The position numbers and the translations under genes are program-made. Under the pieces are notes generated by a model. The model made no database searches, had not been told where the DNA came from, and saw nothing but the letters and a program-made list of their open reading frames with translations. From assembly GCA_963733105.1 (NCBI GenBank), contig CAVTCB010000007.1:62001-126000 (forward strand): DNA of 64,000 nt, given 5' to 3'. This DNA is from JAFAYN01 sp963733105 (lineage in GTDB: Bacteria; Gemmatimonadota; Gemmatimonadetes; Longimicrobiales; Longimicrobiaceae). Positions 22,982-32,547 of the stretch are shown here, one piece after another (position 1 is the first letter of the stretch; each line of letters starts with the position of its first letter).

Positions 22982-23842
22982 CTACTCCGCGATGCTCTCG
23001 ACGAGGGTGACCTCGTTCCCGTCCGGGTCGCGCACCAGGGAGTACCGGACGAACCCGGGCACCTCCTCCACCGCGCCCGCCTCGATCCCGCCCGCGCGCA
23101 GCGTCGCCAGCACGTCGTCCAGGCTCTCGACGACGAGCGCGACGGCGGTCTTCCCCGCCCGCTCCGCCTTCGAGATGACCTGCACGGTCGCTCCGGGAGA
23201 GGTGTCCCACTCCCGGCAGCTCGGCATCGGCACCCGGTCGAAGGTCCGCCCGAAGAGCCGCTCGTACCAGCGGGCGGAGCGGTCGAGGTCCCGGACGTAG
23301 AGCGTGGTGAGAGTGGTGGTGATCCGCATCGGGCTTCTCCCGTAGGTGAAGAGCCTCAGCTCGCCGTCGTCGCCCGGGGGCCGGACCATGCGCTCGAAAC
23401 GGAACCCGAGATGTCCCAGCAGCCGCAGGGAGGCCTCGTTCGCGGGCGAGACGATGGCCGAGAGCCGCTCCAGACCCAGCTTGCCGGCGTACTCCACGGT
23501 GGCGCGGGCGGCCTCGAGGGCGAACCCCATCCCCCGGAACCGCGGGAGGAAGGCGAGCCCCACGTCCACGTCCTCCAGCCAGTCCCTCCGGACGAGCCCG
23601 CAGATCCCGGCCGGCGCGAGCTCCTCCCGGGTCTCCACCAGGTACAGGCCGAAGCCGTGCCGCTCGTACGAGGCGATGACCGGCCCGCCCAGGATGTACT
23701 CGCGGGCGCCCTCGAGGTCGCGGACCCCGCGGTCGCCGATGTAGCGCAGCCAGTCGGGGTCGTTGACCAGCTCCAGGATGAACGGGGCGTCCTCCTCCGC
23801 GAGATGGCGGAGGCGGAGGCGTTCGGTCTCGATCACGTACAC
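22982..23842 (-). CDS. GNAT acetyltransferase fused to a VOC (glyoxalase) domain
   Basis: A 286-aa fusion. Residues 1-170 are a RimJ/RimL-type GNAT (TERLRLRHLAEEDAPFILELVNDPDWLRYIG, AFLPRFRGMGFALEAARATVEYA, ANEASLRLLGHLGF). Residues about 175-286 are a VOC domain (TTLYVRDLDRSARWYERLFGR, VVESLDDVLATLRAGGIEA, VRDPDGNEVTLVES). The frame is continuous with no stop between the domains. GTG at 23842 has GGAGG upstream; the longer upstream frame is unconserved. Acetyl-CoA-dependent modification linked to a metal-binding VOC module; substrate unknown. Confidence 0.85.
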   Translation of the reverse strand: MYVIETERLRLRHLAEEDAPFILELVNDPDWLRYIGDRGVRDLEGAREYILGGPVIASYERHGFGLYLVETREELAPAGICGLVRRDWLEDVDVGLAFLPRFRGMGFALEAARATVEYAGKLGLERLSAIVSPANEASLRLLGHLGFRFERMVRPPGDDGELRLFTYGRSPMRITTTLTTLYVRDLDRSARWYERLFGRTFDRVPMPSCREWDTSPGATVQVISKAERAGKTAVALVVESLDDVLATLRAGGIEAGAVEEVPGFVRYSLVRDPDGNEVTLVESIAE

Positions 23843-23966
23843 AGGGAGTCCTCCGGCGAATGGGGTCGGCGGGGAAAGGAGGCTGCCACCTTCCGCGGTC
23901 TGCAATCTGCTGCTGCGCCTCGCCTCGAAACAGACGCACCCTCCTCCTGCAGAGACAGGACGGGCA

Positions 23967-24401
23967 ATGCTGCACCGGCTTCTACGCCTCTGGCACCGCT
24001 GGATCGACGCGGAGCCTCCCGCGCTGGTCGGCCGTAATCTCGCCCGGGTCGATCTGGGCGGAGCCAACCTGGAGTGCGCCGATCTACGACGGGCCGACAT
24101 GGCCGGGGCGAACCTGGTCGGGAGCAATCTCACCCGTGCGGATCTGCGGGAGGCCGACCTGTCGGGCGCATACCTGAGCTGGGCACGGCTGCGGGGCGCC
24201 GACCTGCGCGGGGCTCACCTCCGGGGCGCGGACCTGGAGGGCGCCGACCTGCGGGAGGCCGATCTGCGCGGGGCGCTTCTGGAGAACGCACGGCTTCAGG
24301 ACGCCAGGCTCGGCGATGCACGGCTCTCGCGGAGCCGGCTCCAGGAGGCGAGCCTGAGTCCGGAGCAACGGAAGGCTGCCCGCGTCGAGGAGAACGAGTG
24401 A
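23967..24401 (+). CDS. Pentapeptide-repeat protein
   Basis: A 144-aa protein. From about residue 24 to 130 it is a run of A(D/N)LxX repeats (NLARV DLGGA NLECA DLRRA DMAGA NLVGS...), which fold as a right-handed quadrilateral beta-helix; charged capping sequence at the end (EASLSPEQRKAARVEENE). The N-terminal MLHRLLRLWHRWID is amphipathic. Function of such proteins is varied (Qnr-like gyrase protection to scaffold); not readable. AGGACGGGCA precedes the ATG. A fragment of this start region lies at 19741. Confidence 0.88.
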   Translation: MLHRLLRLWHRWIDAEPPALVGRNLARVDLGGANLECADLRRADMAGANLVGSNLTRADLREADLSGAYLSWARLRGADLRGAHLRGADLEGADLREADLRGALLENARLQDARLGDARLSRSRLQEASLSPEQRKAARVEENE

Positions 24402-24418
24402 CCCCGGCCCCCGCGCCA

Positions 24419-24441
24419 GCGGGGGAGACGCCCTCCCCCGC
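24419..24441. terminator. GC hairpin between convergent genes
   Basis: GCGGGGGAG / CTCCCCCGC, 9-bp stem, 5-nt loop, between the pentapeptide and M28 genes. No proper T tract downstream on either strand. Confidence 0.45.
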
Positions 24442-24450
24442 CGTAAAAAC

Positions 24451-26122
24451 TCAGTTCGTAGAAGCCCGACGCGCCGCCGAGGCGTCCCGGATGGAGCGGA
24501 ACTCCGACGTCGTCCGGTAGTTGGGCCACTCGCGCGAGTTCGCCAGCTCCAGGCCGAGCCGGTGCAGCACCCCCACGTCCTGCGCCATCCCCTGGAAGTT
24601 CCAGGTGGCCGGGTCGAACTCGTCCGCCGGCTGGTGGTACCGGTCGCGCCGGTACGCCGCCGACGCCGCGTCGCCCGCCGCCCTCCCGCCGCTCAGCAGC
24701 TCCACCCCGCTGTCCACGTACAGCATGGGGACGCCGCGCTTGGCCGTGGAGAAGTGGTCGGAGCGGTAGAAGTACCCCGCCTCCGGGCTGGGATCGCGCG
24801 CCACCACGCGGCCCTGCGCGGCCAGCACCCGCTCCAGCCGGTCCTCCAGCTCGCTCTGCCCGTACCCCACCACCAGGACGTCGCGCGCCGGCCCGAACGG
24901 GTCCAGGGCGTCGATGTTGAACCCCGCCGCCGTGGTCTCCAGGGGATAGACCGGGTTGGCGGCGTAGTACTCCGAGCCCAGCAGCCCCTTCTCCTCCGCC
25001 GTCCAGGCGGCGAACACCAGCGAGCGCTGCGGGCGCGGCCCGGCCGCGAAGGCGCGCGCCAGCTCGATGATGGCCGCGATCCCCGTGGCGTTGTCGACGG
25101 CGCCGTTGTAGATGCTGTCCCCCCGCGCGTCCGGGGCGCCCACGCCCAGGTGGTCCCAGTGGCCGCCGAAGAGGACGGTCTCGTCCGGGACGGGCGCTCC
25201 CCGGGAGCCGGCCCAGCACGTTGCGCGAGCGGATGACCGCGCGCCGCACGGCGTAGTTGGCCGCGAAGGTGGCGTCGCCCAGCGGCACCGGGCGGAAGTC
25301 GCGCGTCTGCGCCTGGCGCTTGAGCGCCTCGAAGTCCTGCCCCGCCGCGCGGAACAGCTCCACCGCCAGGTCGCGCTGGATCCACCCCTCGATCAGCGGG
25401 TGCACCGCCGCCGGGTCCTGGCGGACGATGTCGAACATGGTGTTGGTGTTCGAGTTCTTCACCGTCGCCCAGCCGTACGACGCGGGCGCCGTCTCGTGCA
25501 CGATGAGGAGCCCCGCCAGCCCCTGCTCCGCGGCCTCCTCGTACTTGTAGGTCCAGCGGCCGTAGTAGGTCATGGCCTTGCCGCCGAAGTCCCCCTGCCC
25601 CGTCTCGAAGTCGGGGTCGTTGACCAGCACCACGCCCACCTTCCCGCGCAGGTCGGCGCCCTTGAAGTCGTCCCAGTTCCGCTCCGGGGCCTGCACCCCG
25701 TAGCCCAGGAAGACGAGCGGCCCGGCGTAGGCCACGCGGTCCACGTCGCGCATGGTGGCGCGCACCGCGATCTGCTCGCCCTGCACGAGGTCCATCCGCC
25801 GCCCGGCGACGTTGATGGTGAGCGCCGGCGTGCCCACGATGTCGGACTGGCTCAGCGGGACCTCCTGGTACCAGCTCCCGTTCGGCCCCCCCGGCTGCAG
25901 CCCGGCCAGCCGGAACTGCTCGGCGATGTAGGCCACGGTCTTCTCCTCGCCGACGGTGGCGGGGCCGCGCCCCCGGAACTCGTCCGAGGAGAGGACGCGG
26001 ACGTGCGCCGCCAGCCGGGCGGGGTCGGCGGCGGGCGCGGCGGGCGCGGGGGCCCCCGGCTGCGCGGCCGGCGCGCAGGCGGCGAGGGCCAGGAACGGTA
26101 CGGCGGACCTGAGGAGCCTCAT
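24451..26122 (-). pseudogene. M28 family metallopeptidase lipoprotein, one +1 shift
   Basis: About 556 residues if repaired. Lipoprotein signal (MRLLRSAVPFLALAAC), protease-associated domain (about 140-290; GDFGGKAMTYYGRWTYKYEEAAEQG LAGLLIVHE), then an M28 zinc peptidase core after the break: GGHWDHLGVGAP with His/Asp ligands, AVDNATGIAAIIELAR, AAWTAEEKGLLGSEYY and, near the end, a further His ligand region. The frame changes near 25192 in a CCCGG run; removing one base joins ...NVLGRLPGS to DETVLFGGHWDH. Exported aminopeptidase-like enzyme if functional. Could be a sequencing error. Confidence 0.85.
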
Positions 26123-26204
26123 TTCGGATTCTCCCTGCGATACGTCGAGAGTGTGACGGACGTGAGTGAAAGCGATGCCGGACAAGATGGCCCGCCCCCG
26201 CCGA

Positions 26205-28274
26205 TCATGCCAGTTCGCCCGCGGCGGGCGGGCCCAGCCGCGCGGCGGCGTCGTGCAGCACGGCGAGCTGGGCGGACACGCGCTCCAGCTGCGCCCGCAG
26301 GAGCGGGTCGGCGGGGGGGAGGGGGGCGCGGGGGAGCGGGGCGGGCGGGCGGCGCGCCTCCACCGCGTCGGCCAGGTCGTCCAGGACGCGCTCCGCCTCC
26401 GCGCCGAAGGCCGCCACCTCGCCCCGGCCCAGGGCGCCGCGCGCGCCCAGCGTCCCCAGCACCGCCACGGATGCGGCCAGCCGGCGCGCGTAGGCCAGGA
26501 GCGTCATCCACGCCTGGAGCTGGTCGGTGCGCCCGGCGGGGTTCGTCGCGAGCTCCTCCAGCCACGCCTCCGCGTTGAGGATGGCCACCCCCAGCCGGCG
26601 CCGCGCCGCCACCACCGCCCCCGTCACCCCGGCGCCGCCGTCCGCGAGCCGGGCCACCGCCTCGCGCAGGTAGTCGCGGTCGGCGCGGAGCACGGCGGCC
26701 ACCTCCGCCGGGAGCTGGTCGCGCTCGGGGGCGGGCCAGAGGAGCGCCGTCCCCGCCAGCGCCAGCGCGCCGCCCAGGAGGTTGTTGACGATGCGCACCC
26801 CCGCCAGGTGCCAGTCCCCCGCGTGCACCTCGGCCAGGAGGACGAAGGTGGGGGTGAGGAAGACGGAGTACAGCCCGTAGTTGATGGGGAGCACGGACAC
26901 GCTCACCACCGTCAGCGCGAACACCACGGCCATGATCCCGCGCTCGTCGTGCACCCCCGCCGCGATGAGCGCGGCGAGCATCCCCCCCAGCACCGTCCCC
27001 AGCGTCCGCTGCACCCCGCGGAGCACCGTGGCGCCGGTGTACGGCTGGAGGACGATGACCACGGTGAGCGTCACCCAGTAGCCGCGCTGCAGCTCCAGGA
27101 GCCCGGTGGCGACCACCGCCGCGGCCGAGACCAGGGCCACCCGCAGCGCGTGCCGGAGGAGGACCGAGTCGGGCGCCAGGCTCTCCCGGAGGGGGAGGAG
27201 CGGGTCGCGCTCCTCCGGCGGGAGCTCCACCGCGGCGACCGGCGCGTCCGGGACCGGGCGCCCGTCCCGGAGCCCCGCGGCCATCTCCCCCGCGGCGCGC
27301 GCCAGCTCGCGCAGCCGCTCCACCAGCGGCGCCGCCAGGACGCCGAGCGGCCCCGCGTCCCCCGGCTCCCCGTCCGCCTCCCCGCCCTCGGCCTCCACCC
27401 GCTCCGCCGTGTCCCGCAGCGAGGCCGCCAGGGCGGCGAGCGCCTCGCGCTCCCCGTGCTCCGCCCCCCCCGCCTCCAGCACGTCCTCCATCGCCAGCAG
27501 GTTCACCAGCACCCGGTCCGCCGTTTCCAGCAGCACCAGGAGCCGCTCCCCGCGCACGCTCTCCCCCGGGCGGCCGCGCCGCCCCGCGGCCAGGACCGCG
27601 CGCGCCGCCTCCACCGCCTGGCGCGCCCGCACGAACTCCGCGGAGCCGCCCTCCTCGCCCGCCAGCGCCTCCGCGTAGTCGCCCAGCCCGCGGTAGCAGG
27701 CGGCCACCGCGAGCATGGCGGGGCGGTACAGGCGGATGGGCCAGAGCCCCAGCGAGAGGAGCATGGCCCAGGCGCCCGCCGCCAGCACCTGGGCGCCCCG
27801 CTCCAGCACCTCGGCGCCGCCCGCCGCGGGGGTGGCGAGCGACACCACGAACGCCACCGTGGCGGAGACGCCGATGCTCCCCGCCGTCGCCCCGTAGGCG
27901 CGGGCCAGGCTGGCGGCGAAGGTCCAGGCGAACACCGCGAGGACGGCCGCCTCGGGGTGGCGCCCGGCCACCGCCGCCCCGGCCACCGAGAGCGCCAGGA
28001 CGGGGGTGAGCGTCGCCATGGCGGCGGCGCGCGTGCGGTACGCCCCTCCCGCGTCGATGCGCGACACCAGGAACCCCGCGAGCCCCGCCCACGACGCGTC
28101 GCTCCACCCCAGCAGGTACCCCACGAGCACCGGGACCACCGTGGCGACGGCGGCGCGGAGCCCCGCGGCCACGGCCGGCTTCTCCGGGGCGGCGCGCGCG
28201 GAGGCGAGCAGCGGCTCGAAGAGGCGGCGGACGGGGCCGGGAGGCGGCAGGGGCGGTGTCGGCGTGTGAGTCAT
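26205..28274 (-). CDS. FUSC-family inner-membrane protein
   Basis: A 689-aa protein with the FUSC arrangement: an N-terminal block of about six transmembrane helices (35-190), a cytoplasmic helical domain (about 195-350), a second transmembrane block (about 375-510) and a soluble C-terminal helical part. Similar to YccS/AaeB-type aromatic-acid efflux proteins and aluminium-activated transporters. Probably a homo-oligomeric efflux or stress channel; partner periplasmic adaptor not seen nearby. ATG at 28274 is the first in frame. Confidence 0.82.
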   Translation of the reverse strand: MTHTPTPPLPPPGPVRRLFEPLLASARAAPEKPAVAAGLRAAVATVVPVLVGYLLGWSDASWAGLAGFLVSRIDAGGAYRTRAAAMATLTPVLALSVAGAAVAGRHPEAAVLAVFAWTFAASLARAYGATAGSIGVSATVAFVVSLATPAAGGAEVLERGAQVLAAGAWAMLLSLGLWPIRLYRPAMLAVAACYRGLGDYAEALAGEEGGSAEFVRARQAVEAARAVLAAGRRGRPGESVRGERLLVLLETADRVLVNLLAMEDVLEAGGAEHGEREALAALAASLRDTAERVEAEGGEADGEPGDAGPLGVLAAPLVERLRELARAAGEMAAGLRDGRPVPDAPVAAVELPPEERDPLLPLRESLAPDSVLLRHALRVALVSAAAVVATGLLELQRGYWVTLTVVIVLQPYTGATVLRGVQRTLGTVLGGMLAALIAAGVHDERGIMAVVFALTVVSVSVLPINYGLYSVFLTPTFVLLAEVHAGDWHLAGVRIVNNLLGGALALAGTALLWPAPERDQLPAEVAAVLRADRDYLREAVARLADGGAGVTGAVVAARRRLGVAILNAEAWLEELATNPAGRTDQLQAWMTLLAYARRLAASVAVLGTLGARGALGRGEVAAFGAEAERVLDDLADAVEARRPPAPLPRAPLPPADPLLRAQLERVSAQLAVLHDAAARLGPPAAGELA

Positions 28275-28366
28275 GCGTACCGGCAGGATACCCCCGCCTC
28301 CGGCTCCCGTTCGCGCGCTGGCGCTCCGCTTGCGAAGGGGGGTGCGACCCGTGAAAAGGAGGAGCG

Positions 28367-29218
28367 ATGCGCTGGACAGGCGGAAAAAGGAGCGGCAACG
28401 TCGAGGACCGGCGGGGGATGGGGCCGGGGCTGGTGGGAGGCGGGATCGGGACGGTGGTGATCGCGCTGATCGTGATGTTGATGGGGGGGGACCCCGGGGC
28501 GGTGCTCCAGAACCAGCCGCAGGCCGGCGGCGCTCCCTCGAACGGCCAACCCGGAGGCGCCCCGACGGACTCGATGGGGTTGTTCGTGGACCAGGTGCTC
28601 GCGACCACGCAGGACGTGTGGCAGACGGTCCTCCCCCAGGCCATGGGGCAGCAGTACGAGGCCCCCCGGCTGGTGATCTTCGACGGCGGCGCCACGCAGA
28701 CGGGGTGCGGGACGGGCCAGTCGGCCATGGGGCCGTTCTACTGCCCCACGGACAAGTCGGTGTACATCGACCTCAGCTTCTACCGCGACCTGAGGGAGCA
28801 GCTCAACGCGCCGGGCGACTTCGCGCAGGCGTACGTGATCGCGCACGAGGTGGGGCACCACGTGCAGAACCTGCTGGGAACTTCCGGCCAGGTGCACAAC
28901 GCCCAGCAGCGCCTCAGCCAGGAGGAGGGGAACGCGCTCTCCGTGCGGCTGGAGCTGCAGGCGGACTGCTACGCGGGGGTGTGGGGGAACCACGCTCCGA
29001 AGACGGGGCAGGTGGAGCTGGAGCCGGGCGACGCGGAGGAGGCTCTCGGCGCCGCGAGCGCCATCGGCGACGACCGGCTCCAGAAGCAGAGCCAGGGACG
29101 GGTCAACCCCGAGTCGTTCACGCACGGCACGTCGGAGCAGCGGATGCGCTGGTTCCAGCGGGGCTTCCAGAGCGGCGACCCGCGGCAATGTGATACGTTC
29201 AACACGACGCGTCTGTAA
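28367..29218 (+). CDS. ypfJ: Neutral zinc metallopeptidase, YpfJ family
   Basis: A 283-aa protein. Family start MRWTGGKRSGNVEDRRG, one transmembrane helix (about 22-41, LVGGGIGTVVIALIVMLMGG), a Gln/Gly/Pro linker, and the catalytic domain with HEVGHHVQN (zinc-binding HExxH, about 164-172), the conserved Cys pair region (TGCGTGQSAMGPFYCP) and LELQADCYAGVWG. Matches the YpfJ/Zn-dependent 'putative neutral zinc metallopeptidase' group, membrane-anchored. Substrate unknown. Confidence 0.93.
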   Translation: MRWTGGKRSGNVEDRRGMGPGLVGGGIGTVVIALIVMLMGGDPGAVLQNQPQAGGAPSNGQPGGAPTDSMGLFVDQVLATTQDVWQTVLPQAMGQQYEAPRLVIFDGGATQTGCGTGQSAMGPFYCPTDKSVYIDLSFYRDLREQLNAPGDFAQAYVIAHEVGHHVQNLLGTSGQVHNAQQRLSQEEGNALSVRLELQADCYAGVWGNHAPKTGQVELEPGDAEEALGAASAIGDDRLQKQSQGRVNPESFTHGTSEQRMRWFQRGFQSGDPRQCDTFNTTRL

Positions 29219-29240
29219 GGGATTGGAGGGCCGGGTCTGG

Positions 29241-29391
29241 GCGTGCCCCCGGCTGGCGCCGGGGTCGGGCTGCGGCTCCGTAAGCGAGCAAACAACGCTC
29301 GCTAACGGAGTCGAGCCCCGCGCAAACTGCGCGCGGGTCTCGCCCCTCCGGGCTCGCATCCCTCACGCAACTACCGACTGCGCCTGTAGTT
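29241..29391 (-). repeat. Structured intergenic repeat, copy 3
   Basis: A 128-bp core (29241-29368) plus the AACTA/TAGTT 5' hairpin (29369-29391) in minus orientation. Apical inner stem GCGAGCG-type; terminal hairpin CCCCGGC-gcca-GCCGGGG differs from copy 1 (CCCCGC/GCGGGG) with pairing kept. Between convergent ypfJ and DinB genes. Confidence 0.85.
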
Positions 29392-29395
29392 GCGT

Positions 29396-29436
29396 TCTCC
29401 CCTCCCCCGCATGCGGGGGAGGGGCGGGGTGGGGGG
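29396..29436 (-). repeat. GC-rich hairpin repeat between copies 3 and 4
   Basis: CTCCCCCGC/GCGGGGGAG stem followed by the ggggtgggggg part of the companion repeat; lies between the two structured copies. Confidence 0.7.
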
Positions 29437-29444
29437 CCGCGGAC

Positions 29445-29575
29445 GCGTGAGGGATTCGCGCCCGGCAGGGCCGAGACCCCGGGGGCAGTTTCCCGGGGTC
29501 TCGGCGCCGTTGGAAACGGTGGTATCGTTTCCTACGGCGCGCGAAGCCCGGCCCCCCGCCCGCGGGGGGACACGC
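29445..29575 (+). repeat. Structured intergenic repeat, copy 4 (variant subfamily)
   Basis: A 131-bp core. Apical stem GCGCCGT/ACGGCGC with inner GGAAACG/CGTTTCC; a third sequence solution for the same pairing. Inverted relative to copy 3, giving a large palindrome-like pair between convergent genes. Confidence 0.85.
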
Positions 29576-29601
29576 CCAAACCAGTCAGTTCAAACAAAAG
29601 C

Positions 29602-30141
29602 TCACCCCACCCCGTACCGCTCCCGCAGCACGTTCAGGTGGTGCAGCTCGTGGCCGGCGGTGATGTACACCAGGGCGCGCACGCTCACGGGGCCGCCGCT
29701 CGCCACGGTGCGGTGCCCGAACCGGTCGGGGGCGAAGCCGCGGTACAGCGTGAGAGTGGCGCGGCGCACCGTCTCCCACTCCTCCACCAGGCTCGCGGTG
29801 GCCCGCTCGTCGAAGCGGGCCTCGCGCACGTAGTCGTCCTCCTCGAAGCCCGGGAGCGGGGTGGCGTCGCCACGGGCGGCGCGGAGCGCCCGATAGGTGA
29901 AGATGCGCTCGCAGTCGGCCATGTGCCCCAGAACCTCCCGGACGCTCCACTTCCCGGGGGCGTAGCGCCGCAGCGAGTCCTCCTCCCCCAGGGCGCGGAA
30001 CAGCGCGGGGGTCGCCTCCAGCCGCTCCTCCAGCAGGGCCAGCACGTCGGCGCCGTCGGGTACGCGGTCGACGTACCGGCCGTAGTAGGCGAGGTGCTCG
30101 TCCGCGGCGGGGCGCTCGATCAGGGGTCCGGGAGTCCGCAT
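29602..30141 (-). CDS. DinB/YfiT-like metal-dependent four-helix protein
   Basis: A 179-aa protein. Helix 1 has VLALLEERLEATPALFRALGEED, YAPGKWSVREVLGHMADCERIFTYR gives the first metal His, and ITAGHELHHLNVLRERYG gives the C-terminal His ligands. This is the DinB_2 fold, whose members include bacillithiol transferases and unknown metal-dependent hydrolases. ATG at 30141 is chosen because the extra N-terminal 19 residues of the longer frame are Pro/Arg-rich and unconserved. Confidence 0.85.
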   Translation of the reverse strand: MRTPGPLIERPAADEHLAYYGRYVDRVPDGADVLALLEERLEATPALFRALGEEDSLRRYAPGKWSVREVLGHMADCERIFTYRALRAARGDATPLPGFEEDDYVREARFDERATASLVEEWETVRRATLTLYRGFAPDRFGHRTVASGGPVSVRALVYITAGHELHHLNVLRERYGVG

Positions 30142-30308
30142 GGCCAGGTCCGTCGGGGGTGGGCCGCCCGCCGGGGCGGCGGGCCGATTCCGGAGCAAGC
30201 TACACGGCGGGAAGCCCCGCGGCCACTCCGTGCTTGAGCCGCGGGCCCCGAGTGCATATGTTGAGGGACCACAGTTGTTTCCCTCCTGTTATTCTCCCGG
30301 TTCTTCCC

Positions 30309-32540
30309 ATGCACCCATCCCCCCCCGGCGCCGACGAGCGCCTCCAGGCCCTGGAAGCCGCCGTAGGCGAGCTCCAGCGCACCGTGCGGCGCATCGAGGC
30401 CGCGTTCCCCGTCTTCGCGGAGCCCGCTCCGGCCCCCGCCCCCCTCCCGGACGTCGAGGCCCTAGAGGCCGTGGTCGAGGTCGAGGCCGCGCCGCCGCCC
30501 GTGGAAGAGGTGCGCGCCCCGGAGTACGAGCCCTGGCGGCAGGAGGAGAGCTACGCGCCCGCGACGGAAGCGGTGGAGGAGGAGGCTCCCGTGGCGGCGT
30601 CCGCCGCGCCGGAGGAGGCCGAGCCGGAGCCGTCCTGGGCCGAGCGGGTGGAGCCGATGCTCAACGGCGAGTTCTGGCTCAGCAAGGTGGGGGTGGGGCT
30701 CCTCCTCCTGGGGGTGGCGTTCCTGTTCAAGTACTCCATCGACCAGGGGTGGATCACCCCCGCGGTCCGGCTCGCCTCCGGCGCCGCGGCGGGAGCGGCG
30801 CTCACCGTCGCGGGACTGCGCCTGGCGAGCACGCAGCGGCAGCTCAGCCGCGTGCTCCTGGGCGGGGGGATCGGCATCTTCTACATCGTCGGCTTCGCGG
30901 CGGCGCAGGTCTACGGGCTCCTCCCGCCCCCCGCCGCCATGGCGTACATGGGGGCGGTCACCGCCTTCGCCTACTGGCTCTCGCTGCGCGAGGACGAGCC
31001 GATCCTCACCGTCATCGGGACGCTGGCGGGGGTGGGCGCGCCCTTCCTCCTCTACCCGCGCACCGGGAGCCTGGCCTGGCTCGCGGCGTACGTGGGGAGC
31101 ATCGCCCTCTGGAACGGCGTGGTCTACGCCCGGCGCCGCTGGGACGCGGCGCTGGGGCTGGCGGCGCTGGGGAGCTGGGTGTCGCTGGTGAGCGGGCTGG
31201 TGGTGACCGAGCGCGCGGGACCGGTGGGGGGGATCGACCGCTGGGCGCTGCAGGGCGCGGTGGTGCTGGTGTGGGTGGTGCTGGGCGTCGTCCCCGCCGT
31301 GCTCCTGGTCCTCCGTCGGGAGGAGGAGGAGGGCGGCCGCGCGGAGACCGTCGTTCCGGCGGTGCTGGCCTTCGTCTCGCCCGTGGTGGCGCTGCTGCTG
31401 ACCCGGGCCACGTGGCCGCTGGACGACTCGTCGTGGGGATCGGCGACGGCGGTGGTGGGCGCGGCGTACCTGGGGGGCGCGTACCTGGCGCGCCGGACCC
31501 GGGAGGACCTGGCGGCGGTGCTCACGGTGACGGCGGCGCTGCTGATGGGGGTCGGGATCGCGACCGCGGCGGGGGGCGAGCTGCGCGTGGTCCTGCTGGC
31601 CGCGGAGGCGGCGGCGCTGCACCAGCTGGCGCGGCGCGGCTTCGGCAGGGGCGCGGCCACCTGCGCCCACCTCCTCTTCGCGGGGGTGGCCGTGTGGGTG
31701 CTGACGGTCGTCGCCCTGGGGAACCCGCTCGCCGCCGTGGTCGGCCCGGCGGGGCTCCCCGCCCCGGAGCCGCTCACCCTCGCCGACGCCCTGACGGGGC
31801 TGGCGGTGGCGGCGGCGGCCTTCGCCGCCTCGTGGGGCGTCCGCGACCGCTGGGGGACGCTGTACCGCGGGGCGGCCCACCTGGGGCTCCTCCTCTGGGG
31901 GTGGCGCGCGCTCTCCCCCCTCCCGGCGGGGGAGGCGCTCGCCTCGGTGGCGTGGGCGGCGTACGGGGTGGGGCTGCTGGCGCTCCCGCGGCGCGAGGAG
32001 TGGGAGGAGCGGACGTGGGTGGCGCACGTGGTCTTCGGGACGCTGGGCGCCCTCCTGGTGCGCCACCTGGCCGACGCGGACCCGCTCTCGGTGCTGGTGG
32101 TGCCCGGGACGGGGGAGCGGGCGCCGGGGCTGGCCCGCACGGCGGCCGACCTCCTGGTGACCGCCGCGGCGTTCGCCGCGTCGCGCTTCGTCCCCGCGCA
32201 GGCGCGCCCGGTGTACCTGCTGGCGGTGCACGGCGCGGTGCTCGCCTGGATCTGGCGGGTGTTCTCGGGGCTCCCGGCCGGGGAGGGGATCGTGTCGGCG
32301 CTGTGGGGGGTGTACGGGGTGTCGCTCCTGGTGGTCGCCACGCTGCGCGGCTACCCGCTCCTCCAGACGGTGGCCAAGGCCACGCTGGTCTTCCTCCTGG
32401 GGAAGATGTTCCTGGTGGACCTGCGCGCGCTGGAGGCGATCTGGCGCATCCTCCTCTTCTCGGGGCTGGGCGGGCTCTTCCTGCTCCTGAGCTGGTTCGT
32501 GGGGAAGCGGAAGCTGGTGCTCCCCGGCGGGGGCGGGTAG
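30309..32540 (+). CDS. DUF2339 multi-pass membrane protein
   Basis: A 743-aa protein. Residues 1-110: short coiled coil (ERLQALEAAVGELQRTVRRIEAAF) and an acidic Pro/Glu-rich linker. Then WLSKVGVGLLLLGVAFLFKYSID, the DUF2339 hallmark, and about 22-24 transmembrane helices to the end. Function unknown; large size and helix count suggest transport or membrane remodelling. No SD before the ATG; a TATTCT box about 13 nt upstream suggests a nearly leaderless transcript. Confidence 0.85.
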   Translation: MHPSPPGADERLQALEAAVGELQRTVRRIEAAFPVFAEPAPAPAPLPDVEALEAVVEVEAAPPPVEEVRAPEYEPWRQEESYAPATEAVEEEAPVAASAAPEEAEPEPSWAERVEPMLNGEFWLSKVGVGLLLLGVAFLFKYSIDQGWITPAVRLASGAAAGAALTVAGLRLASTQRQLSRVLLGGGIGIFYIVGFAAAQVYGLLPPPAAMAYMGAVTAFAYWLSLREDEPILTVIGTLAGVGAPFLLYPRTGSLAWLAAYVGSIALWNGVVYARRRWDAALGLAALGSWVSLVSGLVVTERAGPVGGIDRWALQGAVVLVWVVLGVVPAVLLVLRREEEEGGRAETVVPAVLAFVSPVVALLLTRATWPLDDSSWGSATAVVGAAYLGGAYLARRTREDLAAVLTVTAALLMGVGIATAAGGELRVVLLAAEAAALHQLARRGFGRGAATCAHLLFAGVAVWVLTVVALGNPLAAVVGPAGLPAPEPLTLADALTGLAVAAAAFAASWGVRDRWGTLYRGAAHLGLLLWGWRALSPLPAGEALASVAWAAYGVGLLALPRREEWEERTWVAHVVFGTLGALLVRHLADADPLSVLVVPGTGERAPGLARTAADLLVTAAAFAASRFVPAQARPVYLLAVHGAVLAWIWRVFSGLPAGEGIVSALWGVYGVSLLVVATLRGYPLLQTVAKATLVFLLGKMFLVDLRALEAIWRILLFSGLGGLFLLLSWFVGKRKLVLPGGGG

Positions 32541-32547
32541 GGCGCCG

